Origin: Humimonas sp964465015
GTDB taxonomy: Bacteria; Gemmatimonadota; Gemmatimonadetes; Palauibacterales; Palauibacteraceae
Assembly: GCA_964465015.1 (NCBI GenBank)
Contig: CAYXHP010000028.1
Coordinates: 1 to 64,000, forward strand
Direction of reading: 5' to 3'
Length of the DNA: 64,000 nt
The notes beneath the pieces were generated by a model. That model was not told the DNA's origin. It ran no database searches and saw nothing but the letters and a program-made list of their open reading frames with translations. Each line of letters begins with the position of its first letter. Position 1 is the first letter of the stretch. A program made the position numbers and the translations under genes. Positions 35,437 to 44,264 of the stretch are shown one piece after another.

Positions 35437-36110
35437 CGGCGGAAGGGGAGCGCGCCCTCGCCGAGCTGTCGGCGGCGATCGGCGCGGGGGGCGGGACGCC
35501 GCTCGCCGAAGCGCTCGACGGCGCGAGGGAGGCCGCCGTCCGCGGAAGCCTCACGGCGGCCGAGGTCGAGGAGACCATGCTCCAGGCCTACCTGTTCGTC
35601 GGCTTCCCCGGGGTGCTTGCGGCCTTCACGGCGTGGCGCGAGCGGGTGCCGGGCGGCGCGGCCACCGGAGCCCCGGAGGACCCGCTGGCATGGCTCGGAC
35701 GGGAGGGCGACCGCGAGGCGCGCGGCGAGGACGTGTGCCGGCGCGTCTACGGACCGGCCTACGAAAGGCTGCGTGAGAACGTGCGACAGCTCCACCCCGA
35801 CCTGGACCGGTGGATGATCCGTGAGGGGTACGGGAAGGTGCTCGGGCGCCCGGGGCTCGATCTCGAGGTGCGCGAACTGTGCATCGTGGCCCTCCTCGCC
35901 GCGGCCGGGCGCGCACCGCAGCTCCACTCGCACCTGCGGGGCGCGCTCCGGAGCGGGGCGGGGGAGGGGCGAATCCGCGCGGCGCTGGAGGCGGGGCTCT
36001 CGCGGCTGCCCGGGGAGGACGAGCGCAGACGGCTCGAGGAGCTGTGGGAGCGGGTGGTCCGCTCGCCCCGGGGCACACAGGTCTCCGGCTCCCCAGCGCG
36101 AGATATATGA
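35433..36110 (+). CDS. Carboxymuconolactone decarboxylase / AhpD-like protein
   Basis: A 225-residue helical protein of the carboxymuconolactone decarboxylase superfamily, whose members include decarboxylases and thioredoxin-like peroxidases. The core is seen at about residues 140-185: DLEVRELCIVALLAAAG then LHSHLRGALRSGAGEGRIRAAL. A single Cys occupies the position that is CXXC in AhpD, so peroxidase activity by the AhpD mechanism is unlikely. The N-terminal half (SLTAAEVEETMLQAYLFVGFPG) resembles a second copy of the fold. The GTG start overlaps the asparaginase stop. Function within an asparagine-related operon is unknown. It ends just before an A/T-rich spacer. Confidence 0.78.
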   Translation: MTAEGERALAELSAAIGAGGGTPLAEALDGAREAAVRGSLTAAEVEETMLQAYLFVGFPGVLAAFTAWRERVPGGAATGAPEDPLAWLGREGDREARGEDVCRRVYGPAYERLRENVRQLHPDLDRWMIREGYGKVLGRPGLDLEVRELCIVALLAAAGRAPQLHSHLRGALRSGAGEGRIRAALEAGLSRLPGEDERRRLEELWERVVRSPRGTQVSGSPARDI

Positions 36111-36117
36111 TTCGTTA

Positions 36118-36141
36118 CATGATATAAGCGGTCTTATCATG
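36118..36141. repeat. A/T-rich inverted repeat before obg
   Basis: Arms CATGATA (36118-36124) and TATCATG (36135-36141) are perfect complements. With a two-base bulge the stem extends to nine pairs. It sits in an 80-base segment (about 36103-36185) whose A/T content is far above that of its neighbours, between the decarboxylase-like gene and obg. It could be an operator, a terminator or part of a promoter. Confidence 0.5.
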
Positions 36142-36163
36142 TTGTACTACAATCGTCTATACG
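36134..36163 (+). promoter_or_regulatory. Possible sigma-70 promoter of the obg operon
   Basis: TTATCA (36134-36139) and TATACG (36158-36163) are 18 bases apart in the A/T-rich spacer, about 53 bases before the GTG of obg. Both match 4 of 6 consensus bases. The -35 overlaps the right arm of the inverted repeat, so a repressor could block it there. Confidence 0.35.
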
Positions 36164-36215
36164 TGTACTTCCAGGGCTCCATCATCTGCACTGAAGCCGG
36201 GGGAGGGGGCGCTTC

Positions 36216-37262
36216 GTGACCTTCGTCGACCGGGCGGAAATCGTCGTGGAGGCGGGGGCGGGCGGCTCCGGGGCCCTGGCGTTCCGGCGGGAGAAGGGGG
36301 TGCCGCGCGGCGGTCCGGCCGGGGGCGACGGCGGGCGGGGCGGCGACGTGGTCCTGGTCGCCGACTCCAACCTCGACACGCTGCTCGACTACCGCTACCG
36401 GAGCGTCTACAGGGCCGAGCGCGGCGGTCACGGCGGAGGAGATCGGAAGACCGGGGCCGATGGGGCCGACCTGGTGCTGCCCGTGCCGCCCGGCACCGTG
36501 GCCCTGGATGCCGCCACGGGCGCCCGGATCGGCGAGCTCCTCGCCGATGGCCAGCGGCTCGTCATCGCGCGGGGCGGGCGGGGAGGGCGGGGCAACGCGG
36601 CGTTCGCGACCGCGACCCGGCAGGCGCCTCGCCGGCACGAGGAAGGCGAGCCCGGGCAGTCCGGGCGGGTGATCCTCGAGCTCAAGCTCATCGCCGACGT
36701 CGGACTGGTGGGGCAGCCCAACGCGGGCAAGTCTACGCTCCTCTCGCGCCTCACCGCGGCGCGGCCCAAGGTGGCCGCCTACCCGTTCACCACGCTGACG
36801 CCGGGACTCGGCGTGGTGGGGCTCTCGGACGAGCGGTCCTTCGTGATGGCCGACATACCGGGGCTCATCGAGGGTGCGCACGAGGGAAGAGGGCTGGGGG
36901 CCCGCTTCCTCCGACACGTGGAGCGGACCCGGTCCCTGGCGGTGCTGATCCCCGTCGACGATCCGGATCCTGCGGCCACCTACAGACTGCTGCGGGAGGA
37001 GCTCCGGGGACACGATCCGGCGCTCGAGCGTATCCCGCACTGCGTGGTGCTCACCAAGACGGACCTCCTCGCTCCGGGAACGCGTCCGCCGGAGCTCGAG
37101 GTCGCTGACGCGTGGGGGACGTTCACGGTCTCCGCGGTGGCCGGTCAGGGCCTCCCGGAGCTGGCCGAGGCCCTGTGGAGCCGCGTCCGGGTCGAGAAGG
37201 AGCGCACGGCGCGGGCCGAGGGAGAAGAGCCGTTCGCGGAGCTGGAGGAGTGGAAGCCCTAG
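36216..37262 (+). CDS. obg: GTPase ObgE/CgtA
   Basis: Essential GTPase involved in 50S ribosome assembly and stress control (348 residues). The N-terminal OBG fold is the glycine-rich FVDRAEIVVEAGAGGSGALAF and GGPAGGDGGRGGDV. The G domain has GQPNAGKST (G1), PFTT (G2), DIPGLIEGAHEGRGLG (G3), TKTD (G4) and SAVAG (G5). There is no C-terminal OCT domain, common outside the Firmicutes. GTG 36216 has GGAGG about 8 bases upstream. It overlaps dprA by 13 bases and begins a new run after the A/T-rich spacer. No rpmA or rplU gene is next to it. Confidence 0.96.
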   Translation: MTFVDRAEIVVEAGAGGSGALAFRREKGVPRGGPAGGDGGRGGDVVLVADSNLDTLLDYRYRSVYRAERGGHGGGDRKTGADGADLVLPVPPGTVALDAATGARIGELLADGQRLVIARGGRGGRGNAAFATATRQAPRRHEEGEPGQSGRVILELKLIADVGLVGQPNAGKSTLLSRLTAARPKVAAYPFTTLTPGLGVVGLSDERSFVMADIPGLIEGAHEGRGLGARFLRHVERTRSLAVLIPVDDPDPAATYRLLREELRGHDPALERIPHCVVLTKTDLLAPGTRPPELEVADAWGTFTVSAVAGQGLPELAEALWSRVRVEKERTARAEGEEPFAELEEWKP

Positions 37263-38473
37263 CGCGGAGACTCGGTGAGCGAACCCCGTCCTACGGGGCT
37301 CCGGACACCGACGAGGAGGCGCAGCTCGCGGCAGCGCTGGCCCTTGCGGCGGTCCCGCATCTGGGTCCCGCCGGGGCGCGACGCCTCGTGGATCTGTACG
37401 GCTCGCCGGCCGAGGTGCTGGCGCGAGCCCGGGGGCCGGGCGGCGTGGAAGCCCGTCCCGATCCGGCTCATCCGCCTCTGCACCCCAAGGCCGTGTCGAG
37501 GCTGGCCACGGTCCGCCCGGCTCCGACCTCGCGGCTCCGGGATCTGGCCGCCGCGGGCATCCGGCTCGTCCGCTACGGCGGTCGCGGCTATCCGGCGGGA
37601 CTGCTCGACCTGCACCACCCGCCGGTGGTCCTGTACCTTACGGGGTCGCGGTCTCTGCCCGAGGACCGGGCCGTGGCCCTGGTGGGCACCCGGCGTGCGA
37701 CCGAGTACGGGCGCCGGTTGGCCAGAGACCTGGCCCGCGATCTCGCCATTCGCGGATGGTGGATCGTGAGCGGGATGGCGCGCGGCATCGACGGAGCGGC
37801 CCACCGAGCCGCGCTCGAAGCGGGCGGCGAAAGCGCCGGGATCCTGGCCGGCGGGGTGGATATCGAGTACCCGGCCGTCCATCGTCGCCTGTTCGGAGCC
37901 ATGCGGCGGAACGGCGTGCTGGCGAGCGAGTTTCCGCCGGGCACTCCGCCCGACGCGGGGCTGTTTCCGCGCCGCAACCGGATCATCGCGGCTCTCGCGC
38001 GGGCCGTGATCGTCGTGCAGGCCGGCCGGCGAAGCGGGGCTCTCATCACGGCCGCCCACGGGCTCGAGCTCGGGCGTGAGGTGGGGGCGGTGCCCGGCCC
38101 GGTGGGTCCGGAGGCGAGCGTGGGCGTCCACGAGCTCCTCCGGGACGGCGCCGCGGTGGTCACCCGAGCGGAGGACGTGCTGGAGCTCGTCGCGGCGCCG
38201 CCGGCCGCCGGGCGGCGCGAGTCCGGGTCCGGTCCCGGCGACGATCCGGACGGTCCGGCGGCGCTCGGCCGACTGCCGGCCCAGCTTCGCGGACCCTCGG
38301 CGCGCGCGTGGCACGCTCTCGCCGAGGGGCCCGCTCGCGCGGACCGCCTCGCCGCGGCGACGGGGTTGCCGCTCGGGCCGGCCCGCGAGCTGCTCGACCT
38401 GATGGAGCTCGAGGGGCTTCTGGGAGCGCTCCCGGGCGATCGCTACGAGCGCGCCGCGCCGTCGGGAGCGTGA
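37250..38473 (+). CDS. dprA: DNA-processing protein DprA
   Basis: Loads RecA on incoming single-stranded DNA during transformation (407 residues). The Rossmann-like core has VALVGTRRATEYGRRLARDL, VSGMARGIDGAAHRAAL, GGVDIEYPAVHRRLF, LASEFPPGTPP, FPRRNRIIAALA and SGALITAAHGLELGREV. A C-terminal winged-helix segment follows after a Gly/Pro-rich linker of about 30 residues. GTG 37250 overlaps the end of obg; the purine-rich GCGGAG lies about 9 bases upstream. The stop overlaps hemW (GTGA). No other competence genes are in the window. Confidence 0.94.
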   Translation: MEALARRLGERTPSYGAPDTDEEAQLAAALALAAVPHLGPAGARRLVDLYGSPAEVLARARGPGGVEARPDPAHPPLHPKAVSRLATVRPAPTSRLRDLAAAGIRLVRYGGRGYPAGLLDLHHPPVVLYLTGSRSLPEDRAVALVGTRRATEYGRRLARDLARDLAIRGWWIVSGMARGIDGAAHRAALEAGGESAGILAGGVDIEYPAVHRRLFGAMRRNGVLASEFPPGTPPDAGLFPRRNRIIAALARAVIVVQAGRRSGALITAAHGLELGREVGAVPGPVGPEASVGVHELLRDGAAVVTRAEDVLELVAAPPAAGRRESGSGPGDDPDGPAALGRLPAQLRGPSARAWHALAEGPARADRLAAATGLPLGPARELLDLMELEGLLGALPGDRYERAAPSGA

Positions 38474-39723
38474 GTCCGTCTGGCGCCCTCCGGCCCGCGA
38501 GGCCATCGAGCCGCTCGCTGCCACCGATCCGCGGCCTCGCTCCGCCTCGTTCCCTCTACGTCCACGTGCCCTTCTGTCGGCATCGGTGCGGGTATTGCCC
38601 CTTCTCCGTAGCGCGCGCCAAGGCGCCGCCCGTACGCGAGTGGTTGGAGGCGATCGGCCGAGACCTCGACTCCTGGTTCGACGCGGCGGGCTGGAGGGGC
38701 CGACCGTGGCTCGACTCGCTGTACGTAGGAGGGGGCACCCCGTCGCTGCTGGGCGGCGGGGGGATGGAGGGCCTCGTACGCCTCCTCGAAGAGAGGTACC
38801 GGTGGAGCTCCGTAGATCTGGAATTCACCGCCGAGGCGAATCCCACGTCGGCCGACCGCGAGACCCTGGTGCGATGGCGAGATCTCGGCGTGAGCCGCGT
38901 GAGTCTCGGCATCCAGGCGCTCGACGACGGGGCGCTGGCCTGGCTGGGTCGGGAGCATGACGCCGAGGGCGCGCGCGCGGCCGTGCGCCGCTGCCTGAAC
39001 GCCGGCTTTCGCCGGATCAACCTGGATCTGATCTTCGGGCTCCCCGCCGAGGTGCCGCGTAGCTGGCGTCGCGAGGTGGAGGAGGCACGTGATCTCGACA
39101 TCGGCCATCTGAGCCTGTACGGCCTCACGGCGGAGAAGGAGACTCCGCTGGGCCGCCGGGTGGAGCTGGGCCGCACCCGGATGGCGGGAGACGAGCGGTA
39201 CGCGGACGAGTACCTCCGGGCCGCCGATGTGCTGGCCGCGGCGGGCTTCGAGCACTACGAGGTGTCCAATTTCGCGCGGCCCGGACAGGAGTCCCGGCAC
39301 AACTGGTGCTACTGGAAGGGCCTCCCGTACCTTGGGGTCGGGCCATCGGCCCATAGCTACCTGCCGCCCTACCGTGTCTGGAACGTGTTTCGCTGGGACG
39401 CGTATCGAGATGTGGCGAGGAACGTGGCCGCGACCGAGGCCGACCCGGACGGGATCGGCGGAGGCGCGGCCTCGCTGCGCGAGGGCTGGGAGGAGATTCG
39501 CGGAGACTCGCTGCATCTCGAGCGCCTGTGGCTCGGGCTTCGAACCCGCCGCGGTGTGGCCCTGGGAGCGGCCGCCGCCCCGAGCCCGATCGAGGATTGG
39601 GTCCGGCAGGGATGGGCCCGTCCGGCCGAGGCGCGGCGCGACCGGATTCGACTCACCGCGGCGGGATGGCTGCGCATGGACGAGCTCGTGGTTCAGCTGG
39701 CCGGAGGGCGACACGCGAGATGA
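38470..39723 (+). CDS. hemW: HemW-like radical SAM heme chaperone
   Basis: A 417-residue radical SAM protein related to coproporphyrinogen dehydrogenase. HemW members insert heme into respiratory proteins rather than oxidise the porphyrin. The cluster motif is HVPFCRHRCGYCPFSV (CX3CX2C) at about residue 38, and the family has SLYVGGGTPSLL, FTAEANPTSADRETL, and a C-terminal HNWCYWKGLPYLGVGPSAHS. The first Cys residues of HemN are absent, which supports HemW. GTG 38470 overlaps the dprA stop and follows GGGAG. The stop overlaps the start of hrcA (ATGA). The genes hemW, hrcA and dnaJ are commonly linked in bacteria. Confidence 0.9.
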   Translation: MSPSGALRPARPSSRSLPPIRGLAPPRSLYVHVPFCRHRCGYCPFSVARAKAPPVREWLEAIGRDLDSWFDAAGWRGRPWLDSLYVGGGTPSLLGGGGMEGLVRLLEERYRWSSVDLEFTAEANPTSADRETLVRWRDLGVSRVSLGIQALDDGALAWLGREHDAEGARAAVRRCLNAGFRRINLDLIFGLPAEVPRSWRREVEEARDLDIGHLSLYGLTAEKETPLGRRVELGRTRMAGDERYADEYLRAADVLAAAGFEHYEVSNFARPGQESRHNWCYWKGLPYLGVGPSAHSYLPPYRVWNVFRWDAYRDVARNVAATEADPDGIGGGAASLREGWEEIRGDSLHLERLWLGLRTRRGVALGAAAAPSPIEDWVRQGWARPAEARRDRIRLTAAGWLRMDELVVQLAGGRHAR

Positions 39724-40766
39724 CGGACGACAAGCTCACCGACCGGGAGCGCGCCGTGCTTCTGGCCGTGATCCAGTCCTATATCCTGACCGCCCAGCCC
39801 ACGGGCTCGCGCGTGCTGGCCCGGGATTTCGGCCTCAACGTCTCACCCGCCACGGTCCGCAACACCATGTCCGACCTCGAGGCGAAGGGACTGCTCACGC
39901 ACCCCCATCCCTCGGCTGGCCGACTGCCGACCGACCGCGCCTACCGATTCTACGTCGACGCGCTCATGGAGCGCCGCGCCCTGACGAGCCGGGAGCGGGA
40001 CCGGATTCGGCGCGAGCTCACCGATGGGACCCTGGGCCCGATCGATGCCCTGGTGGGGCGCGCCGCCAGGGTGCTCAGCCTCCTGACGGGAGAGCTGGGC
40101 CTGGCCGTTGGACCGGCGCTGGCCTCGGCCGTGCTGCGCCGCCTGGAGCTCGTGCCGGTGGACTCGGAGAAGGCCCTCCTGGTCCTCACGCTCGAGTCCG
40201 GTGTGGTGCGCACCGTCTACGTGGATCTTCCGACCAGCCTCCCGAGGGAGAGCCTGGCCTCGGTGGCGATGGCGCTCAACGAGCGGTTGTCAGGCTCGAC
40301 GCTCGAGGAGATTCGAGATGGATTGACGGATCGCCTCCGAGACCTACCGATCGACAGCGCGGCGGTGCGTCAGCTGGTCAACATCTTCGTGGGATCGGGA
40401 CCGGAGATCTTCGACTGGGCGGTCGAGGGTCGGGACGTGCACCTGGGGAGCGCCGCGGCGCTGGCCGAGCAGCCCGAGTTCACGACCGGTGAGCGACTCC
40501 GCTCCCTGATCGAGCTCACCGAGCGGCGCGAGCTGCTGGCCTCGGTGCTGGGGGAGCGTCTGTCGGCTGGAGAGCCCCAGGTGACCATCGGCGCGGAGCA
40601 CGGCTCCCCCGAGCTCTCGGAGCTCACGATCGTCACGGCCACGTATTCGGTCGGCTCGCTGCACGGGGTGGTGGGGGTCATCGGACCCACCCGGATGGCG
40701 TACGACAAGATCGTGGCGGTCGTGGACACCACGTCCACACTCGTCTCCAGTCTGGCGAGGCGTTGA
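39720..40766 (+). CDS. hrcA: Heat-inducible transcription repressor HrcA
   Basis: Represses class I heat-shock genes by binding the CIRCE operator; GroE assists its folding. The 348 residues begin with a winged helix: TDRERAVLLAVIQSYI, PTGSRVLARDFGLNVSPATVRNTM, LEAKGLLTHPHPSAGRLPTD. The dimerisation domain follows, with VSSLARR at the end. The ATG is coupled to the hemW stop. dnaJ follows by 2 bases. No CIRCE inverted repeat was seen upstream of the run or of any gene here, so the operator must lie elsewhere if used. grpE and dnaK are not adjacent. Confidence 0.95.
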   Translation: MTDDKLTDRERAVLLAVIQSYILTAQPTGSRVLARDFGLNVSPATVRNTMSDLEAKGLLTHPHPSAGRLPTDRAYRFYVDALMERRALTSRERDRIRRELTDGTLGPIDALVGRAARVLSLLTGELGLAVGPALASAVLRRLELVPVDSEKALLVLTLESGVVRTVYVDLPTSLPRESLASVAMALNERLSGSTLEEIRDGLTDRLRDLPIDSAAVRQLVNIFVGSGPEIFDWAVEGRDVHLGSAAALAEQPEFTTGERLRSLIELTERRELLASVLGERLSAGEPQVTIGAEHGSPELSELTIVTATYSVGSLHGVVGVIGPTRMAYDKIVAVVDTTSTLVSSLARR

Positions 40767-40768
40767 GG

Positions 40769-41929
40769 ATGGCCAGGGACTACTACCAGCTCCTGGGCGT
40801 GTCCCGGGACGCGGATGACCAGGAGATCAAGAAGGCCTACCGCAAACTGGCCATGCGGTACCATCCGGACCGCAACGACGACCCGGGCGCGGAGGAGCGC
40901 TTCAAGGAGGTCACGGAGGCGTACGAGATCCTGCGGGATCCGGAGCAGCGAGCCCGCTACGACCGCTTCGGCGAGGCGGGAGTGGGACGGGGCGCGCGCG
41001 CGGGCGCCGGGGGCTTCGGAGGAGCGTTCGACCTCAGCGACGCGTTCGAGCTGTTCATGCGCGAGTTCGGCGGGATGGGCGGCGGCTTTGGTGAGATGTT
41101 CGGGGGAGGGCGCCGTCGAGGCCGGAAGGGCCCGCGTCGCGGCAGCGACGTCAAGGTCAGACTCAGCCTGGAGTTGACCGAAGCGGCGACGGGAGTGGAG
41201 AAGACCGTGCGCGTCAAGCTCCTGGAGCCCTGCGAGCGCTGCGGCGGCTCGGGGGCGGAGCCGGGAACCTCCCGGGAGACGTGCCCCACCTGCGGTGGAG
41301 TGGGCGAGGTGCGCCAGGTGCAGCGCTCCATCCTGGGTCAGCTGGTCAGCGTCCGCCCCTGTCCCGAGTGCGGGGGGGAAGGCGAGCGGATCTCGAGCCC
41401 CTGCCAGGAGTGCCGCGGTGAGGGCCGGACCCGCCACGAGCGCACGATCAAGGTGGATGTGCCGGCCGGCGTTTCATCGGACGACGTCCTCAAGCTGAGC
41501 GGGCGCGGGAACGCCGGCCCGCGCGGCGGAGGCCGCGGGGACGTTCTGGTCGTGGTCGAGGTGACCACCGATCCGCGCTTCCAGCGCCGGGGGGACGACC
41601 TGCTCATGGATCTTCCCGTGACCTTCAGCCAGGCGGCGCTCGGCGCCGAGCTCGACGTGGAGACGATCGATGGCTCGGAGAGGGTCTCGATCCCGGCCGG
41701 CATCCAGAGCGGGCAGGCGATTCGGATGCGAGACCGCGGCATGCCCCGTCTGCGGGCCTCCGGCCGCGGCGACCAGATCATCCGGGTCCGAGTCTGGACA
41801 CCCACCGACCTCAGCCGCGAGCAGCGCGAGGCGCTCGAGAAGCTGGCCGAGACCGAGGGTCAGCCGCCCGCTCCGGATCACAAGGAGCCCGGCTTCTGGG
41901 AGCGGGTCAAGCAGGCCTTCACGGCGTAG
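40769..41929 (+). CDS. dnaJ: Chaperone protein DnaJ
   Basis: Hsp40 co-chaperone of DnaK (386 residues). The J domain has YHPDRN with the HPD that stimulates DnaK. A Gly/Phe-rich linker (GGFGGAFDL and MGGGFGEMFGGG) follows. The four zinc repeats are complete: CERCGGSG, CPTCGGVG, CPECGGEG and CQECRGEG. The C-terminal substrate domains (FSQAALGAELDVETIDG, IQSGQAIRMRDRGMP) follow, with a short tail. ATG 40769 is preceded by purines at the end of hrcA. Last gene of the plus-strand run, followed by two terminator-like hairpins. Confidence 0.97.
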   Translation: MARDYYQLLGVSRDADDQEIKKAYRKLAMRYHPDRNDDPGAEERFKEVTEAYEILRDPEQRARYDRFGEAGVGRGARAGAGGFGGAFDLSDAFELFMREFGGMGGGFGEMFGGGRRRGRKGPRRGSDVKVRLSLELTEAATGVEKTVRVKLLEPCERCGGSGAEPGTSRETCPTCGGVGEVRQVQRSILGQLVSVRPCPECGGEGERISSPCQECRGEGRTRHERTIKVDVPAGVSSDDVLKLSGRGNAGPRGGGRGDVLVVVEVTTDPRFQRRGDDLLMDLPVTFSQAALGAELDVETIDGSERVSIPAGIQSGQAIRMRDRGMPRLRASGRGDQIIRVRVWTPTDLSREQREALEKLAETEGQPPAPDHKEPGFWERVKQAFTA

Positions 41930-42075
41930 CCTGACCGCCGGGGCCCTCTCGGCGGCTCCGCTATGGCAGGTCGAACCCGAGACCCGGGGGGGCGGAGGGG
42001 GTCCTTGTCCGTCTCCGGCTGCGCTGCGCGCCCGCCGAGCCTCCTGGTCGGAGCCGGCCGGCCGGGGAAAGCGCC

Positions 42076-42092
42076 GCCCGCCTGTGGCGGGC
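42076..42092. terminator. First hairpin in the dnaJ / glucoamylase gap
   Basis: A perfect 7-base stem (42076-42082 with 42086-42092) and a three-base loop, in the 256-base gap between two convergent genes. This gap holds no gene. It lacks a T-tract. Confidence 0.5.
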
Positions 42093-42137
42093 CAGCGGGC
42101 CCGGGACCGAGGGGAGTCCGCCGTCCCGCATGCCCGG

Positions 42138-42159
42138 CCCGCCGGTGGCCTCCGGCGGG
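42138..42159. terminator. Second hairpin in the dnaJ / glucoamylase gap
   Basis: A perfect 8-base stem (42138-42145 with 42152-42159) and a 6-base loop, about 27 bases before the stop codon of the convergent glucoamylase gene. It probably ends transcription of the minus-strand sugar operon or of the dnaJ run. Confidence 0.5.
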
Positions 42160-42185
42160 GCCCGACGCGCCACCGCCCCGATCCG

Positions 42186-44264
42186 CTACAACAGTCCCCG
42201 CCGAATGAGCATCTCCGCCGGTCTCCTCCAGTCCTCCGGCGTGCCCTCGGCCGCCCAGTCCGGCGGCAGGAGCGAGTGCCGGGAGGACCACAGGCGCCGG
42301 GTGCGCCACGCCCGCTCCACGAACGCCTTCAGCGTTCGCAGACCCGGACCGGTACCGACCACCGTGTGCCGGGCCCGGTCGGCCTTCACCCCCTCGAGGC
42401 CGTGCCGTCCCTCCCGCTCGTAGAGCTCCAGGTACACGGCCGCCCGGACCAGGGCCAGGTGCGTGAACGCCTGGGGGAAATTCCCCAGGAATGCGTGCGA
42501 GCCGGGGTCGATCTCCTCGGAGTAGAGCCCGACATCGTTGGCGTGCCCGAGGAGGTTCTCGAACAGTTCCCGGGCCTCGGTCTCCCGTTCGGTGAACAGG
42601 AGGGCCTCCACGAGCCAGAAGCTGCAGATGAGGAACGCACCCTCCTCGCCCTCCATTCCGTCGTCCGTGTCGTATCGGCGTACGAAGTCGCCCTCGCGCA
42701 GGCTCTCCTCGATCCAGCGCACGGTGGCGTCGAGGACCTCGTCGCCCGCCGGGAAGCCGACCTCTAGAGCCAGGAGGAGAGCCGCGTCGGTGGCGTGCGC
42801 GTTGTACGTCTGTCGGAGACCGCCGGTCTCCGGGTCGACGCCGCGCTGGAGCACCTGTTCGCGAATGCGGTCGCGCAGCTTCGCGGCCTCCAGGTCCCCG
42901 AACATCCGGTGGACCCGGTCGGCCGCGACCCAGCTCATGATCTTGCTGTACACGTGCTGCCGGGGCCCCGATCGCATCTCCCAGATTCCCCTATCCGGAC
43001 GGTCCCAGCGTTCCCGCACGCGGTCGAGGAGCGAGTGGAGGAAGTCCTCGCCGTCCTCCGAGAAGCGACCCCCCAGGGTCTCGTACAGGTGCGCCCAGTC
43101 GAGTACCTCGCCGAACACATCGAGCTGCTCCTGCCCGTAGGCCCCGTTGCCGGTGCGCACGGGGCGGCTCCCCCTCCAGCCCTCCAGGGGATCGACGGTC
43201 TCCTCGTCGAGTGCCGTCTCGCCCAGGATGCCGTACATGATCCGGAGGTCGGGCCGGGTGGCCTGCGCGGCACGCATCAGAAAGGTCGAGAAGTCGTGTG
43301 CGGCGCCGGTGTAACCGATCGCCGACAGCGCGTGGAGCGTGAGCGTCGAGTCCCGCAGCCAGCAGTACCGGTAGTCCCAGTTTCTCTGACCCCCGGGCCA
43401 CTCGGGCAGTGAGCTGGTGGGGGCGGCCACGATCGCCCCGCTCGGCGCGAAGGTGAGGAGCTTGAGCACCAGAGCGCTGCGCAGCACCTCTTCCTCGAAC
43501 GGTCCCTGATATCGGCAGTAGGAGCTCCATTCCCGCCACAGAGACCGGCTGATCTCGTACATGCGCTCCAGGCGTCGGCCCGGATCGTCCATGTCCACGG
43601 GCTCGGACGCCAGCACGAGGTGGTGACGCTCGCCGGGGCACGCGGTGAAGTCGGCCTGCACGGCTCGCGGCACTCCGCACGGGCCGAACTCAAGGTCGGA
43701 CCATAACTCCGGCCCCTCCTGGTCCCGGCACACGACGCGGCCGCGGTGGATCTCCAGATCGGGGAGGTGGCGCCCGAAGTCCAGGGAAGGCCGATAACGA
43801 ATGCGCATGGGGACCAGGCCCTCGAGCCCGTCCACCATGCGGCCCAGCCACGACGGCGTTCGTAGCGTCGTGTAGTCGTGCGCGCCGCACCCCACCGCTC
43901 GACCCACCGGCATGAGGTCGGTGACCGAAACGCGTCCGGTCGAGGTACGGAACTCGGTGCGCAGGACGTTGGTCCCGGGCTCGTAGTCCCGGTGCACCTG
44001 GAACTCCTCCCGAGGCCGGACCGAGAGGAAGCCGCCACGGTCCCAGTCCAGGATGCGGCACAGGATCGGGTCGCCGTCGAAGCGTCCGAGGCAGCACCAG
44101 TCCACGCTGCCGGCCCGGGATACGAGGGCGGAGCCGTGACAGTCGCCGATGAGGGCGTAGGCCCGGATCGGAGGATAGGGTCCGACCTCGGCGGCGGAAA
44201 AGAATGGGGGGGAGTCTCTGCCCGCTGTGGGCCGTCTCTTCCCGGGCTCGGCCCGGTCGCTCAA
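42186..44264 (-). CDS. GH15 family glucoamylase/trehalase-like enzyme
   Basis: A 692-residue cytosolic glycoside hydrolase that removes glucose from an alpha-glucan or trehalose. An N-terminal beta-sandwich (residues about 30-260, YALIGDCHGSALVSRAGSVDW) precedes the (alpha/alpha)6 barrel. The barrel has WDYRYCWLRDSTLTLHAL, the general acid Glu in GIWEMRSGPRQHVYSKIM, and the catalytic base region GLYSEEIDPGSHAFLGNFPQ. No signal peptide is seen. The TTG start overlaps the glk stop (TTGA), so the product glucose could be phosphorylated at once by glucokinase. Members with this architecture include trehalases, so trehalose, glucan or both are possible substrates. Confidence 0.9.
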   Translation of the reverse strand: MSDRAEPGKRRPTAGRDSPPFFSAAEVGPYPPIRAYALIGDCHGSALVSRAGSVDWCCLGRFDGDPILCRILDWDRGGFLSVRPREEFQVHRDYEPGTNVLRTEFRTSTGRVSVTDLMPVGRAVGCGAHDYTTLRTPSWLGRMVDGLEGLVPMRIRYRPSLDFGRHLPDLEIHRGRVVCRDQEGPELWSDLEFGPCGVPRAVQADFTACPGERHHLVLASEPVDMDDPGRRLERMYEISRSLWREWSSYCRYQGPFEEEVLRSALVLKLLTFAPSGAIVAAPTSSLPEWPGGQRNWDYRYCWLRDSTLTLHALSAIGYTGAAHDFSTFLMRAAQATRPDLRIMYGILGETALDEETVDPLEGWRGSRPVRTGNGAYGQEQLDVFGEVLDWAHLYETLGGRFSEDGEDFLHSLLDRVRERWDRPDRGIWEMRSGPRQHVYSKIMSWVAADRVHRMFGDLEAAKLRDRIREQVLQRGVDPETGGLRQTYNAHATDAALLLALEVGFPAGDEVLDATVRWIEESLREGDFVRRYDTDDGMEGEEGAFLICSFWLVEALLFTERETEARELFENLLGHANDVGLYSEEIDPGSHAFLGNFPQAFTHLALVRAAVYLELYEREGRHGLEGVKADRARHTVVGTGPGLRTLKAFVERAWRTRRLWSSRHSLLPPDWAAEGTPEDWRRPAEMLIRRGLL

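Noticed and set aside
38470..39723. Oxygen-independent coproporphyrinogen oxidase HemN
   Set aside because: The protein has only the single CX3CX2C motif and the HNWCYWKG C-terminal pattern of HemW, and lacks the extra N-terminal Cys of HemN.
39600..40770. CIRCE operator expected near hrcA or dnaJ
   Set aside because: No TTAGCACTC/GAGTGCTAA-type inverted repeat is visible; hrcA start overlaps hemW and leaves no room.
41955..41985. A tRNA-like T-loop segment (GGTCGAACCCG)
   Set aside because: The flanking bases do not form a T-stem or acceptor stem and no anticodon arm can be drawn; it is part of an untranslated gap.
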